A stretch of 64,000 bases of DNA from Varanus komodoensis (taxonomy: Eukaryota > Chordata > Lepidosauria > Squamata > Varanidae). Location: assembly GCF_004798865.1 (NCBI RefSeq), contig NW_025336598.1:14120904-14184903 (forward strand), given 5' to 3'. Position numbers and translations under genes: made by a program. Positions 35,752-46,271 of this stretch are shown here, piece after piece; position 1 is the first letter of the stretch; every line of letters starts with the position of its first letter. The notes under the pieces were generated by a model that saw only the letters and a list, made by a program, of their open reading frames with translations, did not search any database and was not told where the DNA came from.

Positions 35752-37575
35752 ATCAACGGAAGCTGGAAGAAGTTAAAAGATAGAGTACCATCACATGTGA
35801 ATTCAACATCACATAAAGAAAACTATGTGCATGGAAATCAAATTGTATGGCATGGTCAGCTACTAAGTCATTAGAGTCATTATTTTTGGTTAAACTTCCT
35901 CCAGAGGTCAATTTGTAGACGAAATTCTTGAGCACATCCTGGATGTCATTATTTTTCATTCTGAGAAGGAACTGGTGTCCTTTGGTTCTAATCATCACGT
36001 AGGTGATTGCAGAAATGGAAATTTTCTATGCATAATTGAACAGCTTGGCAACATGACCCACTTCTATCAGAAGATGTTAAAAAGGTTTTAGAGTTACAAA
36101 AGTATCCAAAGTACATTATCACTCTGTGTGCATACAGAATGAATTCATTGAAGTTTGCAGCATATACTTATAAAAATCTACTCTTGATGAGTTCCAAAAC
36201 GCCAAATATTTTTCAATAACTGTTGATGCTGCAGCATACTGTTCTACTGAACCATTATCTGAGATGTAAAGATTGTTGAAAACTGCTCAACATTTTCAGC
36301 TGAAGAAAAGTTTTTATGTTTAGATAATTTCACTAAAGACCTGGAAGGGAAATTGCCACTAAACTACTAATGATTCTATAGGAGATTGTGTTAGATTTTT
36401 AATACTGTGTTGGTCATTCCTCCAATAATGGCTTTTAATGTGCCTGGCAGGTATAATAATGTGCAATCAATTATGCTTGGGTATAAAACAAAATGCAATT
36501 GCTCTAGTTAAGAAAACCACACATTATTAAACCGTAAAGCTGTTGCTGATGTCACATCATGCAAAGAGACATACACTTACTTTGGAACACTATAGCAAGA
36601 ACACAACTTATTCATTGGCAGTCCAGAAAGGTGGGTAGTATTGAAGCAATGTCTTCCAGTTTCACTACATGGGATGTTCAAATCTAGGTAACCTGCATGG
36701 ACTGATAGTGTACTACCAATTGCACATCATTTGGATTAAATAAAACAGGCCTTAAGAGAACTCGAATCTCTCAGTTTCATCGCACAGGTTCAAACTGAAC
36801 TTAATTTTATCCAGAAATACATGTCCAAACTAGAATTCGTTGCAATGTCATCTTTGTGGGTTAAGCTACTCTCAGTGATCCACCAGCCTAACCTGTTGAT
36901 TGAAGAATGTAATGCTACACTTGATGTTGAGAGAATACTGAAAGTCTCATTGCTGACATTTAGCTGGTCTGTGAACAATGGGATGTGATTTGAGTAAGAC
37001 CCAATTAGTTGCGCAAAGTTAGACTATTAGCATTTCATCTGAGTTTATACACAATCACAAGAGTTGGAATGAGTCTGATGTTGCACAACATTATAGAATC
37101 AATGGCTTCTGTGTTATTGTTGACTCCATTATATTAGGTCTTAGAAAGCAGTTTGAATCACTTAATGCAATTTGTAACCTGTTTGGGTTTCTTTGGCAAA
37201 TTTAATTGCCTAAGCAGTGAAGATCTACGTACATCAGCAAAACAGTTCCAAAGAAAGTACACCAAAGAAATATCAACAGATTAGTGTAGCAAGGTCATTT
37301 CCTCAAGCAAATATGTTCTGTGAACTTTAAACTGGGTTATAAGCCAAAAGAATTGCTCCAGAAATACTCTTACTGGTATATTTCCTAGGGTCACCATTGC
37401 ACTGAGGATTTTTCTTAGTTTATCTTCATCAGTAGCTTCAGTTGGACAGTCTTTGAATGCACTGAATCAGGTGAAGAATTAGTACCATATTCAACTATGG
37501 AACAAGATCTCTTGAATGGCCTTTTGCTTAACATAAACTGTGATATTGCAAGAAAACTGTTTTTCCACAATAACT
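35752..37575 (+). pseudogene. decayed hAT transposase, ZMYM/DUF4371-hATC type
   Basis: A nearly full-length but dead cut-and-paste transposase can be followed through changing plus-strand frames. A TTF/ZMYM-like N-terminal segment is at 35752-35837 (NGSWKKLKDRV, NSTSHKENYV). VDEILEHILDVIIF and NGNFLCIIEQLG lie at 35914-36040. The first catalytic strand of the RNase H-like fold is YFSITVDAAAYCS near 36207, where the family has YFSIxVDETxD. The core continues through FGTL, PERWVVLKQCLP and KYMSKLEFVAMSSLWVKLLS (36810-36880). The C-terminal dimerisation domain is LRIFLSLSSSVASVGQSLNA (37402 onward), then DLLNGLLLNINCDIARKL. Stops and frameshifts are numerous. Host ZMYM1-like genes derive from this group, but the decay argues for a transposon fossil. 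Confidence 0.8.
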
Positions 37576-37599
37576 GGTAAATTTACATAAAATAAGATA

Positions 37600-39540
37600 G
37601 AAACTGCTAAATAAAAAGGAACATTTATTACAAGTTACAGCATTGCATTTTTGTGTTAAAAAGAATTAATTTGTTAAATGTAAACATTTAAAATATGACA
37701 ATTGTCATAACTCTGTTTGGTGTTTCCTCATTTTTTAAAAACACCAAGAGGTCTAGTCCTCTCCCAATCGCTGAGAGAATCTGCTAGAAGCTATGGCCCA
37801 ACTCTGTGGCAAGCAGAACAGGACCAAATGACATATCATCGACATGAAGAATACCCTGCAAGCTCCATAACCGTCTGGCTGCTGCAGGGATTGATATTTG
37901 GCTGGTTCCAAAATCCCCTTGTGAGACCATTGGCAAAGAAAGTGGAAGAAGGACTGAATTATCGTAGGCCTTAAAAGGCTAAGCGTGTTTTAATGGGTAA
38001 AGGTGAGGGATTGCTATTTGATCTATGAAGCAACCCTCTAGGAGAAAGAGAACCCTGACCTCTCCTTTGAGGCAATGGGACCAAATTAATGACTTCCAAA
38101 TATAAGGTTATGAATGACAGAGGAGCCTTAGTAACTATACTTTTGTCCCTACTATGTGGTTATCGGGGAAAAATGTGAAAGGGTGCAGCATAAGTTATTT
38201 GTTTGGAGAAACCAGGAAAAGAAACAGGAGTGTAGTGCAGTGTAAATGAAAGCTAGGCAAAAGGTTTCAGTACATATTTCTTGTCATCACTGCCTCATGT
38301 TTGTTTTAATCCTAAACCAAGCTGGATCTATATGAAACGTTTCCTGCTCCATGCAACCATCTACAGGTTGAAGCACCTCTTCAAAGTCTCTTCAGCTGCA
38401 AGGTGTCCCACTCATCTCAGACATTATTTGAGCGTAGATCTTTGTGCCACATCCACCATCACCAAACCAAATGGCAGGGATGCTGGTCCTTTGTAATTTG
38501 CTGGCCAGCTTTCTATTCTTTGCATCTGAATGGCCTTACTCCTGCCCCTAAGTAACAGGAAGGAACCTACCTCTTCAAACCAGTCTTACTGACATCCACA
38601 GAAATATAAGCCCTACTGGAAACAAGCCCTGTTGAACTACATAGGCTTACCTTATAAAACACATTGAACTTTAATCAAAGATCTTCAGCCAGGTGAAATG
38701 CTTTAGTTTTGAATTTTTAATTAGGAATGCAAAGTGCTGCCTTTTAAATTCCTGGTGTGAAGTAGTAACTCATTTCAAAAAGAGGAACAAAGTGTCTAGT
38801 CTCTGTATGATTATATCTCCAAGTCCATTTGGATAATCATCTATGAAACAATTCTAAAACTTGAAAACTTCCATATGAGGGGCTTAAAGGGAGCCTCACA
38901 AAGTTTCAAACTGATAGGTAAATAAAACAATAAAATATTGCCCCATTCATTTGTCAGATGAAGAAGATGCTAGTGATGTCACCAATCCTGCTTGGAAAAA
39001 CATCCTGGAACTCCCACACATTCTTCCTTCACTATTCCACTGTTCCCAGCAGAGATTCCTGGAAACTCTGCATTGTCATTTACAGACAGATTGTGGCAAA
39101 AACTCAGAAAACTTTCATAGATGAAATGAAGCAGCATGAACCTGGATAATTCATTAGTAAGAGGAAGGATGGAAATATGTTTTAAAAATTAAAGACATGT
39201 ATTGTTTCACAAAGTTTATAAAGAGAATTTTCAAAAGTACTTTGCGTACATGAATGTATCTGAACTTAAACAAACCACAACAACGGTTGTGTTTTTAGTA
39301 TTTTATTGTAAGCCATCCAGAGAATCCTCTTGCATGAGTGGGTGGCATATAAATTTAAAAGCATACAAACAAACAAAGTATGCATGCCAAAGAAGAGTGG
39401 GAAAACTTGGAGAAAACTAATATTTTAATGTTAAAACATATTGTAATCATACCATTATAAACTACCATTACAAACAAACTAAACTAGAGCATTGGATCAG
39501 ACCTTTTTTAGAGCAAGCATTGCATGACTTAGTGCATTTT
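37600..39540. other. intergenic; weak LINE tail at its right side
   Basis: A 16-bp palindrome TATGACAATTGTCATA lies at 37694-37709. A retroposon-like tail (TGTAAGCCATCCAGAGAATC then GGTGGCATATAAATTTAAAA) lies at 39308-39360. Nothing else was recognised. Confidence 0.45.
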
Positions 39541-39551
39541 TTCCTTTAAAA

Positions 39552-39671
39552 CAGGGGTGGACGACTTGAAGCCCTCCAGATGTTTAAGTCTACAATTCCT
39601 ATCATCACTCGCTAGGGCTGATAAGAGTTATAGGATAAAACATGAGAAGGGCTTCTAGTTACCCATCCCTG
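39552..39671. mobile_element. palindromic hAT-type MITE (CAGGGGTGG family)
   Basis: It begins CAGGGGTGGACGACTTGAAG then CCCTCCAGATG, and ends GGGCTTCTAGTTACCCATCC then CTG, so the ends are inverted repeats of one another. The 8-bp flanks CTTTAAAA and TTTTAGAA match at 6 of 8 positions, consistent with an aged hAT target duplication. Confidence 0.8.
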
Positions 39672-39689
39672 TTTTAGAAGCTGTTTTTC

Positions 39690-41915
39690 ACTTTCATTGG
39701 CTGCTTTCACACGATAGATATCAGATACAACCTCTTTGTCATGGTCAGATCACTTCCTTTTGAGATTTAGACTTTTGACCCCCTTTGCCTTCTGCAAGGG
39801 TGGGGGACCGATTAAAATGGTCTGCCCCTGGAGTCTGATGGATCCTGATGGGTTCCAGAAGGCTCTGGGAGAGTTTCCGGTTGATATGGCTGGCATTCCT
39901 GTCAAAGAACAGGTTGATCTATGCAATGCAGAAATGACCAGTGCAGTAGGCATGATCATGTCTAAACACCCTCTTCCTCTGAGTAGAGCCCATGAAGTCC
40001 CTTGGTATATGCCTAAGCTGCAGGCAGTGAAGCAGGTTGAGAGAAGGCTAGAATGCAGGTGAAGAAAAACTCGTGCTAAGTCTGACTGAACATATGCTAG
40101 AACTCATTGAGCCTATGCTGTGCTGGAGAAGGTGGCAAAGAGGAAATTCTTCTCTGCCAGCATTGCATCCTTACAGTGCTGACCAGCTGAGCTTTTCTGA
40201 GTGGTTAGGGATCTTTAGCAACTGGGTCCAAGACAGGCCCTGTTGAACCTTTGGTGGCCTGCTGTGATGAATTTGCACAGCACTTCAAGGATAAAGCTGC
40301 TCAGATTTGCCACAAATTCAAGTCCACAGTTAATAGTGCTCCTGTAGCAGAGGTGTCCAAAGTCCAGTCCAGTCCAGTCCAGTCCAATTTTGTTCAATAA
40401 GTTTCAATTATTGAGGCCTGAAGATGTGGACAAGATGCTTGGACAGGTTCAACCTTCCATCTGCATACTTGACCCTTGCCCTTGCCAAAGCTAAGGATGG
40501 GTTGTATACCTGGGTCCAGGAAGTCCTGAACACTTCTGTAAGGGATGGGCTGGTCCCTGGTTCTTTGAAAGAGGTGGTGTTCAGACCACTTTTGAAGAAG
40601 GAAAATCTGCACCCAGAGGAAGTCATCAACTACAGACTGGTGGCCAATGTCCCTTTCCTGGGCAAGGTGCTTGAGCAAGTGGTGGCTGGACAACTCCAAT
40701 CACTCTTGGAGGAAACTGACCATCTGGATCCATTTCAGTCTGTTTTCAGGTCTGCTTATAGAAGCTTGGTCACTTTGTGGCACAACTTTTGCCAGAAATA
40801 AGACAGGGGAAGTGTATCCGTTGGTTCTCTTGGACCTCTCAGTGGTTTTTGATACCATGGTATCCTCCTGGATAGGCTGGTCGAGTTGGGAGTTGGTGGC
40901 ACTGCTTTGCAATGGCTCGGCTCCTACATAACCAGCTGATTCCAGAAGGTGGTACTAGGGGATTGTGACTCTGTGCCTTGGCAATTATGCCCTCAGAGTT
41001 CCATATTATTCCTCATGTAGTTTATCATCTAAATGAAACTGCTGGGAGAGGTCATTCAGAGGTTTGTGCTGAGGTGTCACCAGTATGGTGATGACACCCA
41101 GCTCTACCTCTTTTTTACTTCTAATCAAGGTGTGGCAGTGACAGTGCCTGGACAGAGTGATGGACTGGATGAGGGCCAATAAACTGAGGTTTAATCCAAA
41201 TAAGATGAGGTACTGTTTGTAGGCAGGTCATCTGTCTGGCTGAGTGCTATTTGCCCTGTTCTGGACTTGGTTGCACTCCTCCTAAGGGACCAGGTACGTA
41301 GTTTGGGAGTGCTCCTTGACCCAGAGCTATCCTTGGAATCTCAGATGGCTGCTGCAGCAAGAAACACTTTCCACCAGCTGAGGCTGGTCCATCAACTATG
41401 TCCTTACTTGGACAGGCTAGGCTGCTAATCAGGACTGGTAGATAAGATCATACAATGCCAGTCCTTTACCATCTTCCTTACCAATGAAGTCCAGGCTCAA
41501 TGAAATGTGTTAATGCTGATGTATAAACCTCTAATGGATTAGAGCCTGGATATCTGAAGGAATGTCTCTTTCCGTACACATTAAGATCATCTGCTGAGGT
41601 CCCTCTCCAGGAGCCCTCTTTGAAAATCTTAGAAGAGTGGCAACTTGGAGGAGGCCTTTTCACTGGTAGTGCACTAGCTATGGAATCTGCTCTCCAGAGA
41701 GATGTGTCTGGTGTCAATTATTCATTCAGTCTGGCAACAGGCCAAGACCTTTTTATTTGTCCAGCATATTAATGGTTAGAATGTTTTTACTATATATTTT
41801 AGGTTATATTAGGGTTCAAGTGCTGTTGGGGATTTAGTTCTGTTTTATTCTCTGTAAGCCATCTACAGATCTTGACTGGATATAAGACGAAATACAAATG
41901 TTTTAAGCAAACCAA
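39690..41915 (+). mobile_element. L2-clade LINE, 5'-truncated and decayed
   Basis: The retained parts run in the right order. The end of the endonuclease shows its SDH motif (SWSDHFLLRFRL, from 39739). Reverse transcriptase blocks are YRLVANVPFLGKVLEQVVAG and DPFQSVFRSAYRSL (40640-40770), a LLDLSVVFDTM block near 40830, and the catalytic YGDDTQLYL (41084-41110), where the clade usually has YADD. A C-terminal QLRLVHQLCPYLDRLG follows (41380). The 3' UTR is typical of the clade, with GTAAGCCATCTACAGATC near 41857. Several frameshifts and stops make it non-functional. It lies in a stretch dense in other repeats. Confidence 0.85.
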
Positions 41916-41974
41916 CAAACCACTAATTTCACTGTCACAGGTATACAATTCCACTGGTGAAGCAGCAAGCACTA

Positions 41975-42425
41975 TGGGGGGGGGGTGTCACATTTTGCCC
42001 ACGTTTGCTTTGTTTGTTGTTATGTTTCATCAAAATGTCCTGTCCACAACCGCACTCCACAGCTTTTCTAAGTTCAAGGCTGTGGTTTCCTTTATGAATT
42101 CAATGCATCTCATATTTGGTCTTCCTTTTCTTCTTCTGTCTTTTACTTTTCCCAGCGTGGTTTTCTTCAGTCAGTCTTGCCTTATCATGATGTATCTAAA
42201 GTATGATAGCCTCTATTTAGTCATTAGGGAAAGTTCTGGCAACTTTCTCTCAGTCCAGGATATTCACGAAGCTCTCCTCCAACACCATGTTTCAAACAGA
42301 TCAATTTTCTTTCTTTCCTGTCCAGCTTTCTCACCTGTACATTGTGATTGGGGGCACAGTAGTATGGATGATCTTGGTCTTGGTCACCACTGAAGCATCC
42401 TTACATTTAATGATCATTTCATAAT
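41975..42425 (-). mobile_element. RTE or R4-type LINE, C-terminal coding fragment
   Basis: On the minus strand it encodes IIKCKDASVVTKTKIIHTTV, then LSYFRYIMIRQD, then RRRKGRPNMRCIEFIKETT (near 42082-42140) and LEKLWSAVVDR. These match the post-RT region of an endonuclease-RT family with the form 'KILKCKDVSLETKIKIIHTIVFP...LSYFGHIMRR...RRRGRPNMRWIDSIKE'. I cannot decide between RTE/BovB and R4/Dong from the sequence alone. Only about 450 bp remain. It meets the L2 relic tail to tail. Confidence 0.7.
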
Positions 42426-42429
42426 CACT

Positions 42430-43130
42430 AATTCGTCCCAATGAGTTCAGTTGGACTAAAGCATGACTAACTCAGAATGCAACCTAATTTGTAATACTTT
42501 ATCATTTGCATATATTATTATATGCTTTAACCTGTAACAAAGTGCCCTGAGATTAATTGATGAACTGTAAATAGGTGTCTAAAGTTGTGCTGAATACATG
42601 AAAAACACTCCTTTTTACCTATAAATAGACCCTTTTTTGTGTGTTTATTATATCCAATATTTAGGCAAATTAACTACTCTTAAGTCCCACGTTCAACAGA
42701 AATACCTTTTAATCTCTGTGTTTGGCTTGCAACATTCCCATATGTGTTAAGCAGAAAAAAGTTCTACAACTGCCAGCATGACCCAGCCAGCATCTGGAGA
42801 TTTGACTTTTCTCATCAATTTCAGCAGGGGAGAGTTCAGAACGATTTAAGGTGCCCACGTATAGGCTGTCTCCTATATATCGAGAACTCCCATTGTGCTC
42901 AGGTGGTTTATTTCTGAGTAGACATGTACAGAATTGCCATGTGAAGCAATTTACCTTTGACTGTGTCTCTTATTTATTAATCTCTTCTCCAGCTTTTGAT
43001 CCAAACGATATTTAACGTAGCTAAATTATGAATTAAAACAAAACCAATTCGACAAAACTTCTATATGTGTACTAAATAAAACAGGGTGCAATGGTTTTTA
43101 TTTGACAGAACTACTCTTCCTAAAGGAATC
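42430..43130. other. intergenic upstream of the CpG island; MITE half at 42905
   Basis: 42905-42950 contains TTTCTGAGTAGACATGTACA then GAATTGC, the terminal half of the squamate hairpin repeat (consensus 'CTGAGTAGACATGCATAGGATTGC'). The rest is AT-rich and unrecognised. Confidence 0.45.
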
Positions 43131-43594
43131 CATGACCGTATGCTTCTTTTCTCGTGTTGTTTCACTCCCGGATCATTCCGCCTCTTCTCCCCCTTTTTTG
43201 CTGCTCGAAATAGTTCCGTTCGCCGCGATCTGTGAATGGTTCTTTAGGCTCTTACCACTGAGCACACAGACATCCCCCCATGCGCGGATGGTTTCTTCCA
43301 CTCTCTCCCAAACTGACGGCTCTGCGATGGTGCAGCTCACAGAAAGGGAATTCCCTTCCCTCCTATTATTACTCCCTCGCCATTCTAACCCATTGCTTTC
43401 CATAATAACTGGAGAAATCTCGCGATGTTTTATGTTTGGTTCCCACGCCTGTAGCGTCTGATTCCAGACGAGGAGGGAGATCTGGTGTGTGAGGGGGTGG
43501 AGCCGCGCACTCCTTTACTTCCCTCTCTCGCTCCACCTCCACGCTTTTCTTTTTTGTTTATTTAGCTCGAGCGTTGTGGGCAAGAGGTTACACT

Positions 43595-43606
43595 TGCGCA
43601 TGCGCA
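43595..43606. promoter_or_regulatory. NRF1 palindrome
   Basis: TGCGCATGCGCA, a perfect match to the NRF1 consensus YGCGCAYGCGCR, lies about 100 bp upstream of the start codon within the CpG island. Confidence 0.8.
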
Positions 43607-43627
43607 ATGTCGACCGGCGGGGAGTAG
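43607..43627 (+). other. short upstream ORF
   Basis: ATG TCG ACC GGC GGG GAG TAG encodes six residues, out of frame with the main start. It would lie in the 5' leader only if transcription starts upstream of it, which the sequence cannot show. Confidence 0.3.
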
Positions 43628-43657
43628 TTGAGTGTGCGCGCGCGTGTGTGGTGGACA

Positions 43658-43665
43658 CATTGGCT
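43658..43665 (-). promoter_or_regulatory. inverted CCAAT box (NF-Y type)
   Basis: CATTGGCTA on plus reads TAGCCAATG on minus, a good NF-Y core. It lies immediately before the TCTCGCGAGA element. Confidence 0.55.
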
Positions 43666-43668
43666 AGT

Positions 43669-43678
43669 TCTCGCGAGA
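43669..43678. promoter_or_regulatory. TCTCGCGAGA (CGCG) element
   Basis: This perfect 10-bp palindrome is a known strong CpG-island promoter element bound by BANP and also described for ZBTB33. It lies 30 bp upstream of the ATG, the usual neighbourhood of a transcription start. A second partial copy (TCTCGCGA) is at 43418-43425. Confidence 0.75.
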
Positions 43679-43707
43679 GTAGGAGTTTTGGCGAGAGTTT
43701 GTGGAAG

Positions 43708-43727
43708 ATGGCGCCTGTTGTGACAGG
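43708..43727 (+). CDS. RBPJ: RBPJ, alternative first coding exon (partial gene)
   Basis: ATGGCGCCTGTTGTGACAGG encodes MAPVVTG with the last codon split (GG|G), followed directly by a splice donor GTTAGTG. MAPVVTG is the N-terminus I know from an RBPJ isoform, joined at the same phase to KFGERPPPKR. RBPJ (CSL, Su(H)) is the nuclear DNA-binding protein that recruits repressors or Notch intracellular domain to GTGGGAA sites. The start lies in AAGATGGCGCC, a YY1-type context, at the 3' side of a strong CpG promoter. Seven residues are thin coding evidence. Promoter, start, phase and donor together make the call likely but not certain. Later exons lie beyond the window. Confidence 0.65.
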
Positions 43728-44050
43728 GTTAGTGTATGGGGGTTCGTGGCATAGTTCCTTTGGGGTCGCTTCTTTTCTCTCTGAACCGGGCTGCCTCGCT
43801 TTCTCCTCTCTCCTGTTGCTTCTCGGCTCTGGATTTGGGTGGGATTTTCGCTTTTCTTCGCACCGCCGAGGCTCCTTCTCTTGGGGGACCGGGATGGGGG
43901 GGGCGAGGCCGCGTCGCCTGGTCATTGAGGGCTGGGGAGTTCGGTTGCCGGGGTGGGGGCGGGAGAGTCTCCGCTTAAACACGCGTCCTTCTGAGCTTTG
44001 GGTCCGGTCGGGTCGCTACTGTAGGCAGCTTTCGACATTCAGAAATTATA

Positions 44051-46210
44051 GCTGAAAGAGTGGGGAGTTCTTTTTCTAACAACATGTGGAAGAAAGAACA
44101 CAAGGTGTTACCTGCAGGGTCAGGCCACAGTTCTGTCTAGCCTAGCATTGCGTGTGACGTGCCCTACAAAATCACTTCATGGAAAGAGGGTCAGGATGTT
44201 TCCTGCCCAACTTCAGGGGCAAGAGGAACTTGGGGGGATCTGCTCTCATTGTGTTTGTTTGGTAGCGGATGGGTGCATGTTGCATCTTCCGTTTTCTAGG
44301 AGGAAAGGGGATTGAAAGAAACACTTCGTCTGATACGTCTGAGAATGTGCACGTCTGTGTTTATTATAGGGAACAACCCTTTTAGATGAGAGCTGTCATT
44401 TAAGCTCTATGACTACATAGTTCCACTGAGCGTTGCATAATATATCTAATTTCCTAGCTTTCTTGTAGACCATTGATGGATCATTCAGGTAACTGAGATG
44501 TTCTCTGCAATTGTTTGATTCAAATATGCATGTTCTGTATTTCTTGAATTAGGATATGCTGCAGTGGGAGATTTCCACCACCCACTCCTTTGTCAAGCAC
44601 TGGGTCACAGTGTATTAACAGTGAAAACTTTACTGTGTTGCTTCATGTTAGCCTTCAATTGGTAAATTTGGTTCATGGTACCTTTCAAGAAGTTACATTG
44701 TAGTTCTTTCTGCAAATCACAGTTGATTTGGGACGTTGTGTGGCAACACATTTTGCTGATTTGAGGAGTTAGATAATATCAGATCACATTGTTGTGTTGA
44801 AAATAAATTATTGAATGGTCAGAAATATATTATATAGAGGTAATTGGTTTTCAATATTGCAGAGAATAATTCATTTTCCTGACTATCTTGGGTGCAGGCT
44901 TATACTCTTTGGAAACATGTGAAGTGGAAGTGTGTCTTCTTTATAGGCTTCTACTTTAGGGTTCGGATGCTGGTTGGTTGATAGGAACAGTCAAGTGTAC
45001 TGCTGTATTTGAATAAAATTATATGCTTCTAGTTTAATTTTATTGTCACTCAGTTTCTGTAACTTTTTTCCATTGCTTATTGAAAGATATTTTCATTCCT
45101 TTTAATTACATTGGCAAGGTATTTTTTTGATCTTCTCCCACACCCCTCAAAAAAGTAGCTTTTGTTTCCAATTAACTGCAAAACACTGATTAGGAATCTA
45201 AAATTAGGCCTCACAATAAAAGTAAACTTTGAGATTCTTGATTCAGCTTTTCTCTCTCAAAAATAGATTCATTGTAGTCTGATAGTCTGTTCAGACCGCC
45301 TTTTTGTTAAATATAAATCACTGCTAGAATTCTGCACTGAATTGCAGTTTCTCATAGCTTCAGATTGTTACAAATTATGAGAATTGTGTGCAAATGAAGG
45401 CAGGAGCACCATTAATTCTGTAACTGTTTTCTTATGCATTAACTGTGGTGGTCAAATCAGGAAAATCATTTTTATACGTCATCTTTAAAAGTCTTGTGGA
45501 ATCTTATCATTTCATTTGTTTGCCTAGTACTTTGAAAAATGAATAACAACATTAGATGATTTTGTAGATCCTCAGAAATTACGAGTACAACTTTTGCCAA
45601 CAAAATATGAAGCCTTTTTGTAAGAATTTAAAACTGCTGCACCAATCATATTACTGAAGGTTTTTTTAAAATGAAGTCTTAAATATGATTTGGTCAGTAT
45701 TCTGTGAAAGGGCTGGTTTCTTCTTGGCCAAATTTTTTTCACCATAGTTCTAAGGCATTGCTGTGCATTAGCAAAACATGGTTTTCAGTTCCTAATTTAC
45801 TTGCTTTCAAGAATGTAAGACAGTTTTAAAGCTACAATCTCAATTATTGTAGTTAAGGCATACCAACTATTATGTGGGTGCAGTATTGCAAAATTTCATG
45901 TTACTCAGAAATGTGGTGGCAAATACAGTATTGGAGACATATACACAGCTATACATTTTTATTTTATGCATTTTGCTAATAACCAAGAAATTGTTTTTTT
46001 CTAGCCTAATAGAAATTATTCCTAATATTTGTAAATTCTGTGTATCTATTTGTTCTCGCAAGAAGCTCAGATTCATTACATTCCTGTGAGTTGAATTACA
46101 TTTGCCCAATACCACATACATATGAGCAGTTATTTAAATCTAGACTTCCCATGTTCCTGTTCAACACTAAAGTGAATGTGTTGCACTGCTAGAAGATAGA
46201 TTTGTACTTT
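44051..46210. other. intron, no repeat or gene recognised
   Basis: AT-rich sequence without recognised interspersed repeats. Lack of old repeats just downstream of a promoter is compatible with retained regulatory sequence, but I see no specific element. Confidence 0.4.
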
Positions 46211-46214
46211 GCAC

Positions 46215-46271
46215 TGGGGATGATAGGAGTCGGTTTCAAACACCTGGTGGGCAACAAGTTGGAGAAGGCTG
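46215..46271. mobile_element. half of a CAGCCTTCCCCAAC-type hAT MITE
   Basis: GGGGATGATAGGAGTCGGTT, TCAAACACCTGGTGGGCAAC, AAGTTGGAGAAGGCTG is the right half of the hairpin element seen complete at 30130. The left half is absent. Confidence 0.65.

Larger units (their letters stand above)
43130..44050. promoter_or_regulatory. RBPJ: CpG island promoter, RBPJ
   Basis: CpG density rises abruptly here and falls after about 44040, the only such island outside a transposon core in the window. The proximal 120 bp hold an NRF1 palindrome, an inverted CCAAT box, a TCTCGCGAGA element and a YY1-like site over the start codon. There is no TATA box, as expected of a dispersed housekeeping-type promoter. 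Some CpGs lie upstream of the likely transcription start and some in the first intron, which includes a GGGGGCGGGA Sp1-like box near 43950. Confidence 0.8.

Noticed and set aside
35753-35998. 81-codon minus-strand frame
   Set aside because: It is a shadow of the plus-strand hAT transposase relic, which reads as a known family.
41872-42393. 173-codon plus-strand frame, among the longest in the window
   Set aside because: It is antisense to an RTE/R4-type LINE coding fragment whose minus-strand peptide matches a known family.
43515-43982. 155-codon minus-strand frame across the CpG island, suggesting a divergent gene
   Set aside because: The Arg/Pro-rich product is the usual antisense effect of GC-rich sequence, and no family was recognised. 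A divergent non-coding transcript remains possible.
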